Shown: positions 1 through 7,614, counted from the first letter of the stretch. The stretch is DNA of 64,000 nt from Robiginitalea myxolifaciens (GCF_900115205.1 NZ_FOYQ01000001.1:647240-711239); one strand, 5' to 3'. Numbers and translations: made by a program. The notes: generated by a model not told the origin, from the sequence alone.

Positions 1-1035
1 AGTGCCGCCCAGTATAACTATGTGCGCCCGGAAGTCCACCAGGGCACCGACCTATATATTGAACAAGGGCGCCATCCGGTGATTGAGCGTCGCCTTCCCC
101 CTGGAGAAGGGTACATCGCAAACGACTTGTTGATGGATCGGGAGAATCAGCAAATCCTGATGATTACCGGGCCCAACATGAGCGGTAAATCGGCTATTCT
201 GCGACAAACGGCCCTGATTAGCCTCATGGCCCAAGCCGGGAGTTTTGTACCTGCAAATGCAGCAAGACTGGGGCTGATCGACAAGATTTTTACCCGTGTG
301 GGCGCCAGTGACAATATCAGCCTGGGGGAATCGACCTTTATGGTAGAGATGAACGAGGCGGCCTCCATCCTGAATAACCTTTCGGACCGCAGCCTGATCT
401 TGCTCGACGAGATCGGACGGGGTACCAGTACCTACGACGGGATTTCCATTGCCTGGGCCATTGCAGAATTCCTTCACCGGCATCCCTCCCGCCCCAAGAC
501 CTTGTTCGCGACCCACTACCACGAACTCAACGAAATGGAGAACAGCTTCCCGCGCATCCGCAACTTTAATGTTGCCGTTCGGGAGTTGGAAGACAAAGTG
601 CTGTTCCTGCGGAAACTGGAAGCAGGGGGAAGTCATCACAGCTTTGGTATCCACGTGGCCCGCATGGCAGGGATGCCCCAACAGGTAGTGCAGAAGGCCA
701 AAAAGATCCTGAAGAAACTGGAGGCAAGCCACTCGGCCGAAGCCCTGGAAGGCACCGCTTCCAATACTACTACCCAAGTTGAAGCCAGCATGACCAATGG
801 CGAAGCCGAAGCCGCTCCCAAGGCCTATCCTAGCCGGGAACAAACCTCTGGGGCCCTACAGGCTGTTCAGGAAGACATGCAACTCAGCTTTTTTAACCTG
901 GACGATCCGCTGTTGGAATCGATCCGGGAGGAAATCCTGGACCTGGATATCGACCGACTCACCCCGGTAGAGGCGCTTATGAAACTCAACGAAATAAAGC
1001 GCATACTCACTGCCAAAAAGCGGGCGAGTTCTTAG
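1..1035 (+). CDS. mutS: DNA mismatch repair protein MutS, C-terminal part (5' end outside window)
   Basis: The reading frame is open from base 1, so the gene enters from the left and only its C-terminal part is here. It carries the MutS ATPase domain: Walker [11 protein letters not shown], the Walker B region [16 protein letters not shown], and the conserved FATHYHEL segment, followed by the helix-turn-helix dimerisation region ([17 protein letters not shown]). MutS dimers recognise mismatches and use this ATPase to recruit MutL. A variable, Ala/Glu/Thr-rich linker precedes the C-terminal helices ending in [11 protein letters not shown], as is usual for bacterial MutS. The base composition is that of a core gene, unlike the AT-rich region that begins after the tRNAs. 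The missing N-terminal mismatch-binding domain is due to the window edge. Confidence 0.97.
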   Translation, partial: SAAQYNYVRPEVHQGTDLYIEQGRHPVIERRLPPGEGYIANDLLMDRENQQILMITGPNMSGKSAILRQTALISLMAQAGSFVPANAARLGLIDKIFTRVGASDNISLGESTFMVEMNEAASILNNLSDRSLILLDEIGRGTSTYDGISIAWAIAEFLHRHPSRPKTLFATHYHELNEMENSFPRIRNFNVAVRELEDKVLFLRKLEAGGSHHSFGIHVARMAGMPQQVVQKAKKILKKLEASHSAEALEGTASNTTTQVEASMTNGEAEAAPKAYPSREQTSGALQAVQEDMQLSFFNLDDPLLESIREEILDLDIDRLTPVEALMKLNEIKRILTAKKRASS

Positions 1036-1091
1036 TACTTCCCCTTATTCCCACACCTTCGAAATGCCCTTGTTTTTGGGGTAAAAATTCT

Positions 1092-1120
1092 TTGGAATTC
1101 CTCAAATTGTATTAAATTTG
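1092..1120 (+). promoter_or_regulatory. Bacteroidota-type promoter for the tRNA pair
   Basis: TTG at 1092-1094 is followed after 18 bases by TAAATTTG at 1113-1120, matching the Bacteroidota consensus TTG-N(18-21)-TAnnTTTG. Transcription would begin about 7 bases downstream, roughly 30 bases before tRNA-Gly. Confidence 0.6.
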
Positions 1121-1158
1121 CCTCCGCGCCGGACCTGAGGTCCCAAGCCTGAAATAAT

Positions 1159-1231
1159 GCGAAAATAGCTCAGTTGGTAGAGCGCCACCTTGCCAAGGTG
1201 GAGGTCGCGGGTTCGAATCCCGTTTTTCGCT
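1159..1231 (+). tRNA. tRNA-Gly (anticodon GCC)
   Basis: A 73-base cloverleaf. The acceptor strands GCGAAAA (1159-1165) and TTTTCGC (1224-1230) pair fully. The anticodon stem CCACC/GGTGG encloses loop TTGCCAA, anticodon GCC. The T-arm contains GGTTCGAATCC. The discriminator base is T1231 and CCA is not encoded. It lies downstream of mutS, behind the promoter at 1092-1120. Confidence 0.97.
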
Positions 1232-1243
1232 CAGAGCAAGAAG

Positions 1244-1268
1244 AAACGCTGTCCGTCAGCGTTTTTTT
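1244..1268 (+). terminator. Hairpin with T-run between the two tRNA genes
   Basis: A perfect 8-bp stem AAACGCTG/CAGCGTTT with a 5-base loop, running into seven T residues. It lies 13 bases behind tRNA-Gly and only 12 bases before tRNA-Leu, so it may act as a partial terminator or a processing site. Confidence 0.7.
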
Positions 1269-1280
1269 GTTCCAACCCCT

Positions 1281-1365
1281 GCTCGGGTGGTGGAATTGGT
1301 AGACACGTTGGACTTAAAATCCAATGACCATTGCGGTCGTACGGGTTCAAGTCCCGTCCCGAGTA
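1281..1365 (+). tRNA. tRNA-Leu (anticodon TAA)
   Basis: An 85-base class II tRNA with a long variable arm (TGACCATTGCGGTCGT). The acceptor strands GCTCGGG and CCCGAGT pair, the first pair being G:T. The anticodon stem TTGGA/TCCAA holds loop CTTAAAA, anticodon TAA, reading TTA/TTG codons. CCA is not encoded. The AT-rich accessory region starts immediately downstream, so this tRNA is the natural candidate for an island insertion site, but no integrase gene is visible. Confidence 0.97.
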
Positions 1366-1370
1366 CTTCT

Positions 1371-1407
1371 AACCCTCTTAATCATTTGATTTTGAGGGTT
1401 TTTGTTT
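1371..1407 (+). terminator. Intrinsic terminator after tRNA-Leu
   Basis: Stem AACCCTC/GAGGGTT, extended inward by AATCA/TGATT, followed by a T-rich run (TTTTTGTTT). It begins 5 bases after the tRNA discriminator base. Confidence 0.75.
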
Positions 1408-1474
1408 CAACCTTAGTCAACTATTAGCCCACATTCTTGAAAGGAGGCTAGTTTTTGTCAAAAAAAACTACATC

Positions 1475-2089
1475 ATGGAAAAGGAAGAACTTATTACCCA
1501 AATACGTAGGATAATGGATATTGCCGATAAGAACATTCATGGAGGCTACGCACAAGCTAAGGAATTTTTAAGATTGTATGCAGGGAGCGATTCAGAATTT
1601 TATAAGGCGCTAGACTTTAAAGTATTTCCAGTTCACACTTCGGCCATACCCTCAAGAGTCATCACCGTGCTAAGTTCCTTCATTACGTATGTGCAAAATG
1701 ATCTTCTACGAAGCCTTTCATTACAAAGGGAAATTCAAATAGAAACAGTTTCAGATTACCTTAGCCAGGCGGAAGATTTGTTAAATAATTCTAAGATACA
1801 TCCAGCGGCTCCTGCAATTATTATTGGTGCTTCTCTGGAAGAGTACCTAAGAACTTGGCTAGAGGACTTGGATTTAGATATAGACAACTTCCCGGCAGGT
1901 TTAGATCATTATGCCAAACAGCTAAGGAAAGCCGAAAAAATAACAAAACAAGATCTTAAGGACATCACCTCTTGGGCTGGTATAAGAAATGATGCTGCAC
2001 ACGGGAATTGGGAAAATGTGAACGATAAACAAAGAATTCGCATTATGCTAGAATCCGTAAATTTGTTCATCCGGAAGTACTCCAGATAA
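1475..2089 (+). CDS. HEPN-type protein of unknown function (DUF4145-like tail)
   Basis: A 204-residue protein without signal peptide or membrane segments. The C-terminal half (about residues 90-204) is helical and holds the signature RNDAAHG, i.e. Arg171-x4-His176, matching the R-x(4-6)-H motif of HEPN domains, many of which are RNases of toxin-antitoxin, Abi or CRISPR ancillary systems. The N-terminal half has no feature I recognise. It is the first gene after tRNA-Leu, AT-rich in codon use, and convergent with the Abi_2 gene 33 bases away, which also carries a HEPN motif. A purine-rich AAAGGAGG lies near 1441-1448, too far from the ATG to act as an ordinary ribosome binding site. A role in defence is inferred from motif and context only. 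Confidence 0.75.
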   Translation: MEKEELITQIRRIMDIADKNIHGGYAQAKEFLRLYAGSDSEFYKALDFKVFPVHTSAIPSRVITVLSSFITYVQNDLLRSLSLQREIQIETVSDYLSQAEDLLNNSKIHPAAPAIIIGASLEEYLRTWLEDLDLDIDNFPAGLDHYAKQLRKAEKITKQDLKDITSWAGIRNDAAHGNWENVNDKQRIRIMLESVNLFIRKYSR

Positions 2090-2121
2090 TGACATGCATA
2101 ACTCTTTAGAGGCCCTGGTCG

Positions 2122-3018
2122 TTATCCCCATGCTGGGGACTCTTTCCAGTTATCTGGAAATCCCATAAGCTTCACATCAACACTTGGAAACTCTTCAAAT
2201 AGGTCTAGTGACTTTTCTAAGAAGCGGTTGCCCGGATTAATATTATTTAATAAACGGTTCACCATCGCAATAACACCATACATGCTGCGATTAAAGTTAT
2301 CCGGCAGCTCACTATTAAATTTGTATCTCTTTCTTGATGGAATTACTGGTCTGTCTGCGGATAATCCTCGATTCCACAAGCGTCCATGATGGGCACAAAT
2401 ATTTCTAATGTTGTTTAAGTAAACAAACCAAGTTGATAAAACACTTGAAGGGAGTCCAAAATCGCTCGCAATAGATATTTTTTCATCTCCATTCGCAAGC
2501 CCTCGATACAATCTAGATAGCTTCCCAAGGGACAATATCTCAAGCGCCATATTCGACGGGGGCAAACTTTCAGATGTATATTTTGCTTTATAGTACTTTA
2601 AAAACCTTTCCTGTGGATCTTCAAATTTATCTGCGATTTCCTGGTTGATAGATGCGTAAATTTCCTTGTCGTCGTATAATCCATACGTTCTATACCAAAA
2701 AAAACCATGGTTCACGCAAAAGCTATCGGTAAGTTTTGCCCTAAGGGCCACCTCAATCCGTTCCAAATATTCCAATAGGATAAAGCGTAACTTTTTGTCA
2801 AAATGATAATGCAGAATGATGTCGTTGAATGCTATCCCTTTAATAAATTTATGACTACCATCATTGGTTTGCAGATGATACATATAACCGGTTAGCCTAT
2901 AATATCCAATATTGGACAAGTATTTATGCGCTCTTTCAACATTTGGAATAGACAAACCTCTGGATTTAAGAAGTTCTATGTGCTGCTCAGAGCTGAAAGG
3001 CTCCTTCTCATACTTCAT
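2122..3018 (-). CDS. Abi_2 family (AbiD/AbiF-type) abortive infection protein
   Basis: A 298-residue cytosolic protein whose layout matches the Abi_2 family: an N-terminal SSEQHIELLKSRGL helix, then YLSNIGYYRLTGYMYHL (about 34-50), HYHFDKKLRFILLEYLERIE (about 70-89), and a C-terminal RNICAHHGRLWNR block (205-217). In the last, Arg205-x4-His210 forms the HEPN catalytic motif. Members of this family from lactococcal plasmids cause abortive phage infection; the RNase role of the motif is known for HEPN proteins generally. The full family length and all motifs are present, so the gene looks intact. A hairpin with a T-run lies 24-68 bases before the start codon, suggesting a separate small RNA or attenuator ahead of the gene. 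The neighbour at 1475 is convergent and also has a HEPN motif. Confidence 0.88.
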   Translation of the reverse strand: MKYEKEPFSSEQHIELLKSRGLSIPNVERAHKYLSNIGYYRLTGYMYHLQTNDGSHKFIKGIAFNDIILHYHFDKKLRFILLEYLERIEVALRAKLTDSFCVNHGFFWYRTYGLYDDKEIYASINQEIADKFEDPQERFLKYYKAKYTSESLPPSNMALEILSLGKLSRLYRGLANGDEKISIASDFGLPSSVLSTWFVYLNNIRNICAHHGRLWNRGLSADRPVIPSRKRYKFNSELPDNFNRSMYGVIAMVNRLLNNINPGNRFLEKSLDLFEEFPSVDVKLMGFPDNWKESPAWG

Positions 3019-3041
3019 GAAGACTTAGTTGACTTTAGGGC

Positions 3042-3086
3042 AAAAAAAAGCCTCGCAAATTGCGCTTGAATCAGAGGCGTGCGAGG
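3042..3086 (-). terminator. Terminator-like hairpin just before the Abi_2 gene
   Basis: On the minus strand, stem CCTCGCA (3086-3080) pairs with TGCGAGG (3057-3051), followed by C and eight T residues (3049-3042). It sits upstream of the Abi_2 start codon at 3018 and more than 200 bases after the preceding small ORF. It therefore ends a transcript that starts within the leader itself, or acts as an attenuator for the Abi_2 gene. Confidence 0.55.
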
Positions 3087-3122
3087 GATTGATATCTCAA
3101 AAGTAATATATTATGACTCCTT
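3042..3122 (-). ncRNA. Candidate small RNA in the leader of the Abi_2 gene
   Basis: A minus-strand promoter-like pair (3129-3157) would start a transcript near 3122 that ends at the hairpin and T-run at 3042, giving an RNA of about 80 bases immediately ahead of the HEPN-type Abi_2 gene. The order small RNA, terminator, toxin gene is that of type III toxin-antitoxin loci, and a conserved RNA class associated with abiF genes has been described. I see one long-range stem (CCTCGCA/TGCGAGG) and a smaller alternative (CGCAA/TTGCG). I cannot confirm a match to any known RNA family. Confidence 0.35.
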
Positions 3123-3128
3123 GTACTA

Positions 3129-3157
3129 GAAAATTAACATTTTTTTTGTTTAAACAA
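3129..3157 (-). promoter_or_regulatory. Possible promoter for the Abi_2 leader
   Basis: On the minus strand, TTG (3157-3155), an 18-base gap and TAATTTTC (3136-3129) match TTG-N(18-21)-TAnnTTTG with one mismatch in the last base. A second perfect TAnnTTTG element (TACTTTTG) lies further downstream in the leader but lacks a TTG at the right distance. Confidence 0.4.
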
Positions 3158-3293
3158 ACTCGTCCACGTGAACTTATAATCAAGCCTTTAGCTCATATTT
3201 AACGATTCGATTAGCGCGTAAACAGGGTTAATATATATCCTTAAATAGCCATTCTTTTATGATATGCTCGAATTTTAATTCTATAAATAATCA

Positions 3294-3512
3294 TCAAAAG
3301 TAACCCAACGCCTCATTCATACTATACTGATTGTAGGGAGTAAGGGTCCGGTTAGAGAAAATGTGAATCTGCTGTAGCTGGAACCGTTTGACGCACCAGG
3401 CGAAAAACGCCTTTCTCTTCCTGGATTTATACGTTGAGGTTTTCCATAGTTGCTTGTATCTTCTGCATTTATCTAGTTCATTTTCTGCGTATTTCTCGAA
3501 GTCATCTGTCAT
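3294..3512 (-). CDS. Small hypothetical protein (uncertain)
   Basis: A 72-residue ORF starting with ATG and rich in Lys, Arg and aromatic residues (for example KSRKRKAFFAWCVKRF). It has no signal peptide, no membrane span and no family I recognise. It lies alone in an AT-rich stretch, on the same strand as the Abi_2 gene but separated from it by 275 bases and a terminator-like hairpin. It could be a real small gene, a fragment of a decayed one, or chance. Confidence 0.3.
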   Translation of the reverse strand: MTDDFEKYAENELDKCRRYKQLWKTSTYKSRKRKAFFAWCVKRFQLQQIHIFSNRTLTPYNQYSMNEALGYF

Positions 3513-3617
3513 AGTTTAAAATTACGTAAGCTATCTCTTCTGTCAGACTATGTTGATAAATAAACTACCTGTTAAACATTCCGGAATTAAACCTATCATA
3601 GGCTTTCGTAAATACTT

Positions 3618-3657
3618 AAAACCATAATTTTTCTATGGTTTTCACATAGTAGTTTTG
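3618..3657 (+). promoter_or_regulatory. Inverted repeat overlapping a likely promoter of the 705-residue lipoprotein gene
   Basis: A perfect 9-bp inverted repeat AAAACCATA (3618-3626) / TATGGTTTT (3634-3642) with a 7-base centre lies directly before a TAnnTTTG element, TAGTTTTG (3650-3657). No TTG is present at the usual -33 distance; the repeat covers that place instead. This is the layout expected for a binding site of a regulator acting on the gene at 3701. Function is inferred. Confidence 0.4.
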
Positions 3658-3700
3658 TAAGACTTATCCTTAATTTAAGGATATCAAAACTTATAGATAA

Positions 3701-5818
3701 ATGCGCTATTACTTACCATTGTTGCTATTAATTTTCCTTTCATGTCAAAAAGAAGACCTCAAATCAACTGAAACATTACCCGAAGAGAATATAGAACAGG
3801 CTCAACCATCACGTGTAAATACGATTGATCCCTCACAAATTCCAGAGGTAATTGATTTAATTTCTCAGCTAACCGGAGTTTCTGATTTCGACCTCTCTGG
3901 TAAAAAATCAATGAAGTATGAAGATGCTGAAATTATGCTGGATAGCGTATTGGAACTAGTTGAAGAGAACAGTCGGAACTACTCATTTAGAATTAGGACA
4001 AAAAAAGCAAAGTATGATAGGTTTTATCAGCTCCAAGTATCCAAAGATATTAACGGAAATCTGAATACTCCCATAGTAAGAGAGTACAAATTCAGAAAAG
4101 GAGGCATGGACGACTTCATGTCTAATCGTATGGACGCAAGAAAATTTAGAGTTCGTTTCAAGAATTATGGCTTCTATGATTTCTTCAAAACCAAAGACAA
4201 AAGAGATTTAGATAACAAGAATGGCGACTGCGGCTCGGGAAACATTGGTGGAGATGGCGGCCCGATAACATTCGGTCCTGGAGAGACTTGGGATGTGGAC
4301 TTTGATAACGGAAACTTTTCCGCTTCTACTGTCTTCTCATTCCCAACTAACCTAGTATCATACACGTATACCATTACCTATGAAAACAGCTCAGGTCAAA
4401 GCGAATCAGCATCTGCCTCTGGGAATAGTTCTTATCTAGATCAAGTATTTACCACCGGAGGTTTTGGCTCAGGGCCGGTCAATGTAATTACATTCCCTCC
4501 GAACACCGCATCAATCACCACTCTTACCAATTATGGAACTGGAACTGCTCAGACTGGATCTGGCGGCACACAACCGCCCTGTACTATAGTTGTTACTGCT
4601 AATGAGGGAGTTGTCGAATCAGTAAGTTTTGGTGCGGATTGTTATAACAATGGTAATGACCTACGAGAATATAACAGCTCTAAATCTGGAGATTGTGGTT
4701 CATCTGGAGGGTTCGGCGTGACTATTCCTGCTAACGTACAATTGGCATATCAATTGAAACAGAAGCTCGGTATTAGTTCGAACAACGATCCCGACAATGC
4801 ATACGGTGACTGGTTTGTAAATAACCATGATGATTCCATAATCATTGATAATTTTTTGGAATTGCTTAATAATAGTGATTTTGCAATAACCGCTGTACTT
4901 TCTTTAGTTGGTGCGGAACTGAGCAGTGATATTATCGAGGTAGATTTTGCAGAAGAACTCCTTAGGATGGCGATAACAGAAGATGAATTTCTTTTGCTAC
5001 AAGTGCCTTGTAATCAAATCCAGAATTGGCAAAACTTGGCACAGCACAAACCTCCTCAAGAAATTGTTGACAAGGTTACACAGATAGAAGAGGACAATGT
5101 TACTCTGTTCGGTGACTTCCAAATTCAGTACTTGGAAGATGCTGAAGGCGCAATTGTTAATATGGATTACTTCCCGATAGTCGTAAATCAACTACCGATC
5201 AATCCGGCTACGGGTAATAGGTTTTCCGCCACTGGATTTCTGTCTCACATAAGGAAGAACTTAAACTCATTTTCTAATTCGTTATTGGTAAATTTTGAAC
5301 CCTATTCCTTTATGGATACTGGTTACAATGAGACTGCAATCTGGAATTCAAATAATCCTTTCGGAGCAATTATACACATTGATATAAATGCTGGTTCGAT
5401 ATTAGGACCGTCCAATGATGGTTCCGTTATTGTGAGTTCTGCAACCTCTGCAAATTGGATATTTACTACAATTGAGGCGGCAGGTGACTGGACTCACCCA
5501 GTAAGCGGTAATAGAGAATTTGGATATTATTACGATTCAAATCTAGGATTGGGAGGTTCATATGTCTATTATGTAAGAGGTGTAGATCGAATAACAGAAG
5601 AAATTGACGATATCATCGCAAATGCCTTTCGCATGGATCACCCGTTTGCCGGAGCCGACGATTTATGGAACTCATTTATGCAAGGAATTGAATCATATGT
5701 AAATAGTAATGGGGGAACTGGGAGTATTGGAACTAATGAAATTTATCGTCCATATTGGGACGACGTAAAAGATGTGCTCCAGGGAAATAAATCAATAGAA
5801 GAATTGGATTGTAATTAA
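3701..5818 (+). CDS. Large lipoprotein with toxin-like C-terminal domain, function unknown
   Basis: A 705-residue protein with a lipoprotein signal peptide (MRYYLPLLLLIFLSC, lipidation at Cys15). Residues about 170-350 are Gly/Ser/Thr-rich and low in complexity, with spaced Cys residues, like a linker or beta-rich stalk. From about residue 360 the protein becomes an ordinary folded sequence, and the last 270 residues include VPCNQIQNWQNLAQHKPP, WNSNNPFGAIIHIDI and HPVSGNREFGYYYDSN (from residue 599), then VRGVDRI and a C-terminal IEELDCN. From memory, this C-terminal block recurs at the end of otherwise different secreted Bacteroidota proteins, as polymorphic-toxin modules do; I cannot name an activity or verify the recurrence here. 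A four-helix membrane protein starts 10 bases after the stop, which suggests a toxin-immunity type pair. The gene is AT-rich and lies in the accessory region. Confidence 0.8.
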   Translation: MRYYLPLLLLIFLSCQKEDLKSTETLPEENIEQAQPSRVNTIDPSQIPEVIDLISQLTGVSDFDLSGKKSMKYEDAEIMLDSVLELVEENSRNYSFRIRTKKAKYDRFYQLQVSKDINGNLNTPIVREYKFRKGGMDDFMSNRMDARKFRVRFKNYGFYDFFKTKDKRDLDNKNGDCGSGNIGGDGGPITFGPGETWDVDFDNGNFSASTVFSFPTNLVSYTYTITYENSSGQSESASASGNSSYLDQVFTTGGFGSGPVNVITFPPNTASITTLTNYGTGTAQTGSGGTQPPCTIVVTANEGVVESVSFGADCYNNGNDLREYNSSKSGDCGSSGGFGVTIPANVQLAYQLKQKLGISSNNDPDNAYGDWFVNNHDDSIIIDNFLELLNNSDFAITAVLSLVGAELSSDIIEVDFAEELLRMAITEDEFLLLQVPCNQIQNWQNLAQHKPPQEIVDKVTQIEEDNVTLFGDFQIQYLEDAEGAIVNMDYFPIVVNQLPINPATGNRFSATGFLSHIRKNLNSFSNSLLVNFEPYSFMDTGYNETAIWNSNNPFGAIIHIDINAGSILGPSNDGSVIVSSATSANWIFTTIEAAGDWTHPVSGNREFGYYYDSNLGLGGSYVYYVRGVDRITEEIDDIIANAFRMDHPFAGADDLWNSFMQGIESYVNSNGGTGSIGTNEIYRPYWDDVKDVLQGNKSIEELDCN

Positions 5819-5828
5819 ACTAAACAAT

Positions 5829-6257
5829 ATGCCCGGAAACAGAGTTTTTAATACCTTAGGAAAGATTGTTGGCTTATCGGTAATTCTATTTACCCTAAGT
5901 ATTATATTTTTCGCTTTACTGCCATCTTTTGAGAAAGAGAACTCCCACCCTATTAATCTCGAAAGTATAGGAAGAGTATATGTTTACTTGTTTTTAATTT
6001 TCATTTGGATTTACTTTATTGCTGTTGCCATATATCACATATTGCTGAATAGAGTAGCTAAAAATTCTAATTGGTCTGTAAAAGCAATATTGGCGGTGGT
6101 CATTGCATCGATCTTTGGGTTTTTAAGTTTCAATTTTGGTCATATGATCGATGGCGACTATTCGCGTATTGCAGTAACGATCCCCTTGCTTGTTTTCTAT
6201 CTGTTTATTGGATTTTGCATGTATTTCTTCTACGGTTTGATATTTCGTAAAAATTGA
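5829..6257 (+). CDS. Four-helix membrane protein, possible immunity partner
   Basis: A 142-residue integral membrane protein with four predicted hydrophobic helices (about residues 14-32, 47-70, 84-103 and 113-138), short loops and basic ends. It starts 10 bases after the 705-residue lipoprotein gene and is almost certainly cotranscribed with it. I do not recognise a family. Small polytopic membrane proteins directly downstream of a large secreted protein with a variable C-terminal domain are often immunity proteins, and that is my best inference. It could instead help in lipoprotein placement. Confidence 0.7.
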   Translation: MPGNRVFNTLGKIVGLSVILFTLSIIFFALLPSFEKENSHPINLESIGRVYVYLFLIFIWIYFIAVAIYHILLNRVAKNSNWSVKAILAVVIASIFGFLSFNFGHMIDGDYSRIAVTIPLLVFYLFIGFCMYFFYGLIFRKN

Positions 6258-6281
6258 AAAGTCAGAGCTTTGTGATATTAC

Positions 6282-7247
6282 TTAGCTGAAATCTAAATGC
6301 ATCCAAAAGGGGCGATTGTCCGACATATAATATCTTAGGTATGCCCTAAACTCAAGTGGATTGTCTGGGTCCCATAGCTCCGGGAATATCGCGGTATCAA
6401 AATCAAATACCCCATGAGTCACTATCTTCGACTTGATGTCTGGAAGGAAAGCTATTTAGTCATACATCTTATCGTTGGTGATATTCGAGTAGACCTTCGT
6501 AGAATGTTCTGGTAAATGGAGTCCTCTCTTGATTAGGACTTTATAAACTTCATCCCCTGGTTCGACTTTTGGAATATTAAAATCTCCCATGGCGATTATG
6601 TTCTTTGAGAAGGCATTTACCGAATTACGCCTCAGATCCGCGAACCTACCTATAACAAAAGCCTCAAGTGCTCTGCGTTCGATGTCAGACTTAGAAGTAC
6701 TCCCGAAAAAAGAGTGGACTGTAATAAGCAAAATAAACTCATCACGCCATTGAAATGAGCAAAGGAAGGGATTTCTATCAAACCCGGTAAAAGTCTGGGT
6801 AAAGCCGTCTATTTTGATCCATTTATGGTCTTTGGGAGGGATCGCAATCTCAGCTACAAGCTCTAGCTGATTTTTGATTGATCCGTCATACACGAAGCAA
6901 GAACGTTCATTGTTCCCGCCCTTATCTGTGAAGATCAAGTTGTTTTCAGATGGCAGGAAAGACTCTGTCCCTCTAAGGCCTTCTAGATCATCGTTTACTT
7001 CTTGTATAGCTACGATATCAAACCATGAAATCACCTCAGCCAGGAGCTCATAGTGGGCTTTGGTTCTGTCTTGTAACCCAAGATTAGCAATGTTCCAGGA
7101 TCCGATAAGTAATCGGTCAGCTTGTCTCTCTGGTATCTCCCTGGTTTGCTTATGCGCTAGGAGGTTTTGACTCTCAGTTTGAACATCAAACGGGAATACG
7201 ATATTAGGTTTCGGGAAGGACGGTATGTCTATATATTTTCTATTTAA
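6282..7247 (-). pseudogene. Endonuclease/exonuclease/phosphatase family gene, inactivated
   Basis: The frame reads as one EEP-superfamily nuclease or phosphatase: an N-terminal KYIDIPSFPKPNIVFPFD segment, GSWNIANLG, VAIQEVNDDLEGLRG (catalytic Glu), then IIAMGDFNIPK (catalytic Asp/Asn). After KMYD comes an in-frame TAA (6456-6458), yet the same frame continues for 57 more codons (IAFLPDIK ... MSDNRPFWMHLDFS) to a TAA at 6282, exactly as the family should end. A CAA to TAA change is the simplest explanation. In the tail the expected catalytic SDH is SDN. At the 5' end the frame is closed by TGA at 7248-7250 with no ATG between it and the GSWN motif; the only in-frame start is a GTG at 7034, behind that motif. 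The gene is therefore broken at both ends. Confidence 0.85.
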
Positions 7248-7353
7248 TCAATATAATGCCTAAGAACATAAAATGAAGTTCGCTTTGTACGAATTGTCTT
7301 ATTTATCTTATATGTTGTAATTAGGTCATACATGTAGCATAATCAAAAGATAA

Positions 7354-7614
7354 AAATGGGAGTCTGATTTCAAGAGTCTCAGATTTATTATAAATTCTTG
7401 GAGGTTAGTTCCAGGGAGCCCACTAAGCGAATTTGATTCTTTGACGTTCCTGAATTTAAGCAACTTATACAAAAATTCAACCTATTCAGACATCACATAA
7501 CTTACCTATCAATTCATTAAAGACTATATTGGTTTTGACAACGATGATTATCAAACAGAAAATGCCAAATTGAAGGAAGAAATCTGCACTTGGTGGGAAC
7601 AAGAAAGGGATTAA
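7354..7614 (+). pseudogene. Decayed coding remnant of unknown family
   Basis: A frame open from 7354 is interrupted by one TAA at 7498-7500 and then continues to a TAA at 7612. The conceptual product of about 86 residues looks protein-like on both sides of the stop (SWRLVPGSPLSEFDSL ... before it, LTYQFIKDYIGFDNDDYQ and KLKEEICTWWEQERD after it), with the aromatic and charged pattern of a real C-terminus. No ATG precedes it. I do not recognise the parent family. The rest of the gap up to the Fic gene (7615-7792) is very AT-rich and shows nothing I can support. Confidence 0.45.

Noticed and set aside
52-843. Long open frame on the minus strand inside mutS (263 codons)
   Set aside because: It is antisense to a well-defined MutS ATPase domain, lacks any recognisable motif, and is a product of the high GC content of core genes.
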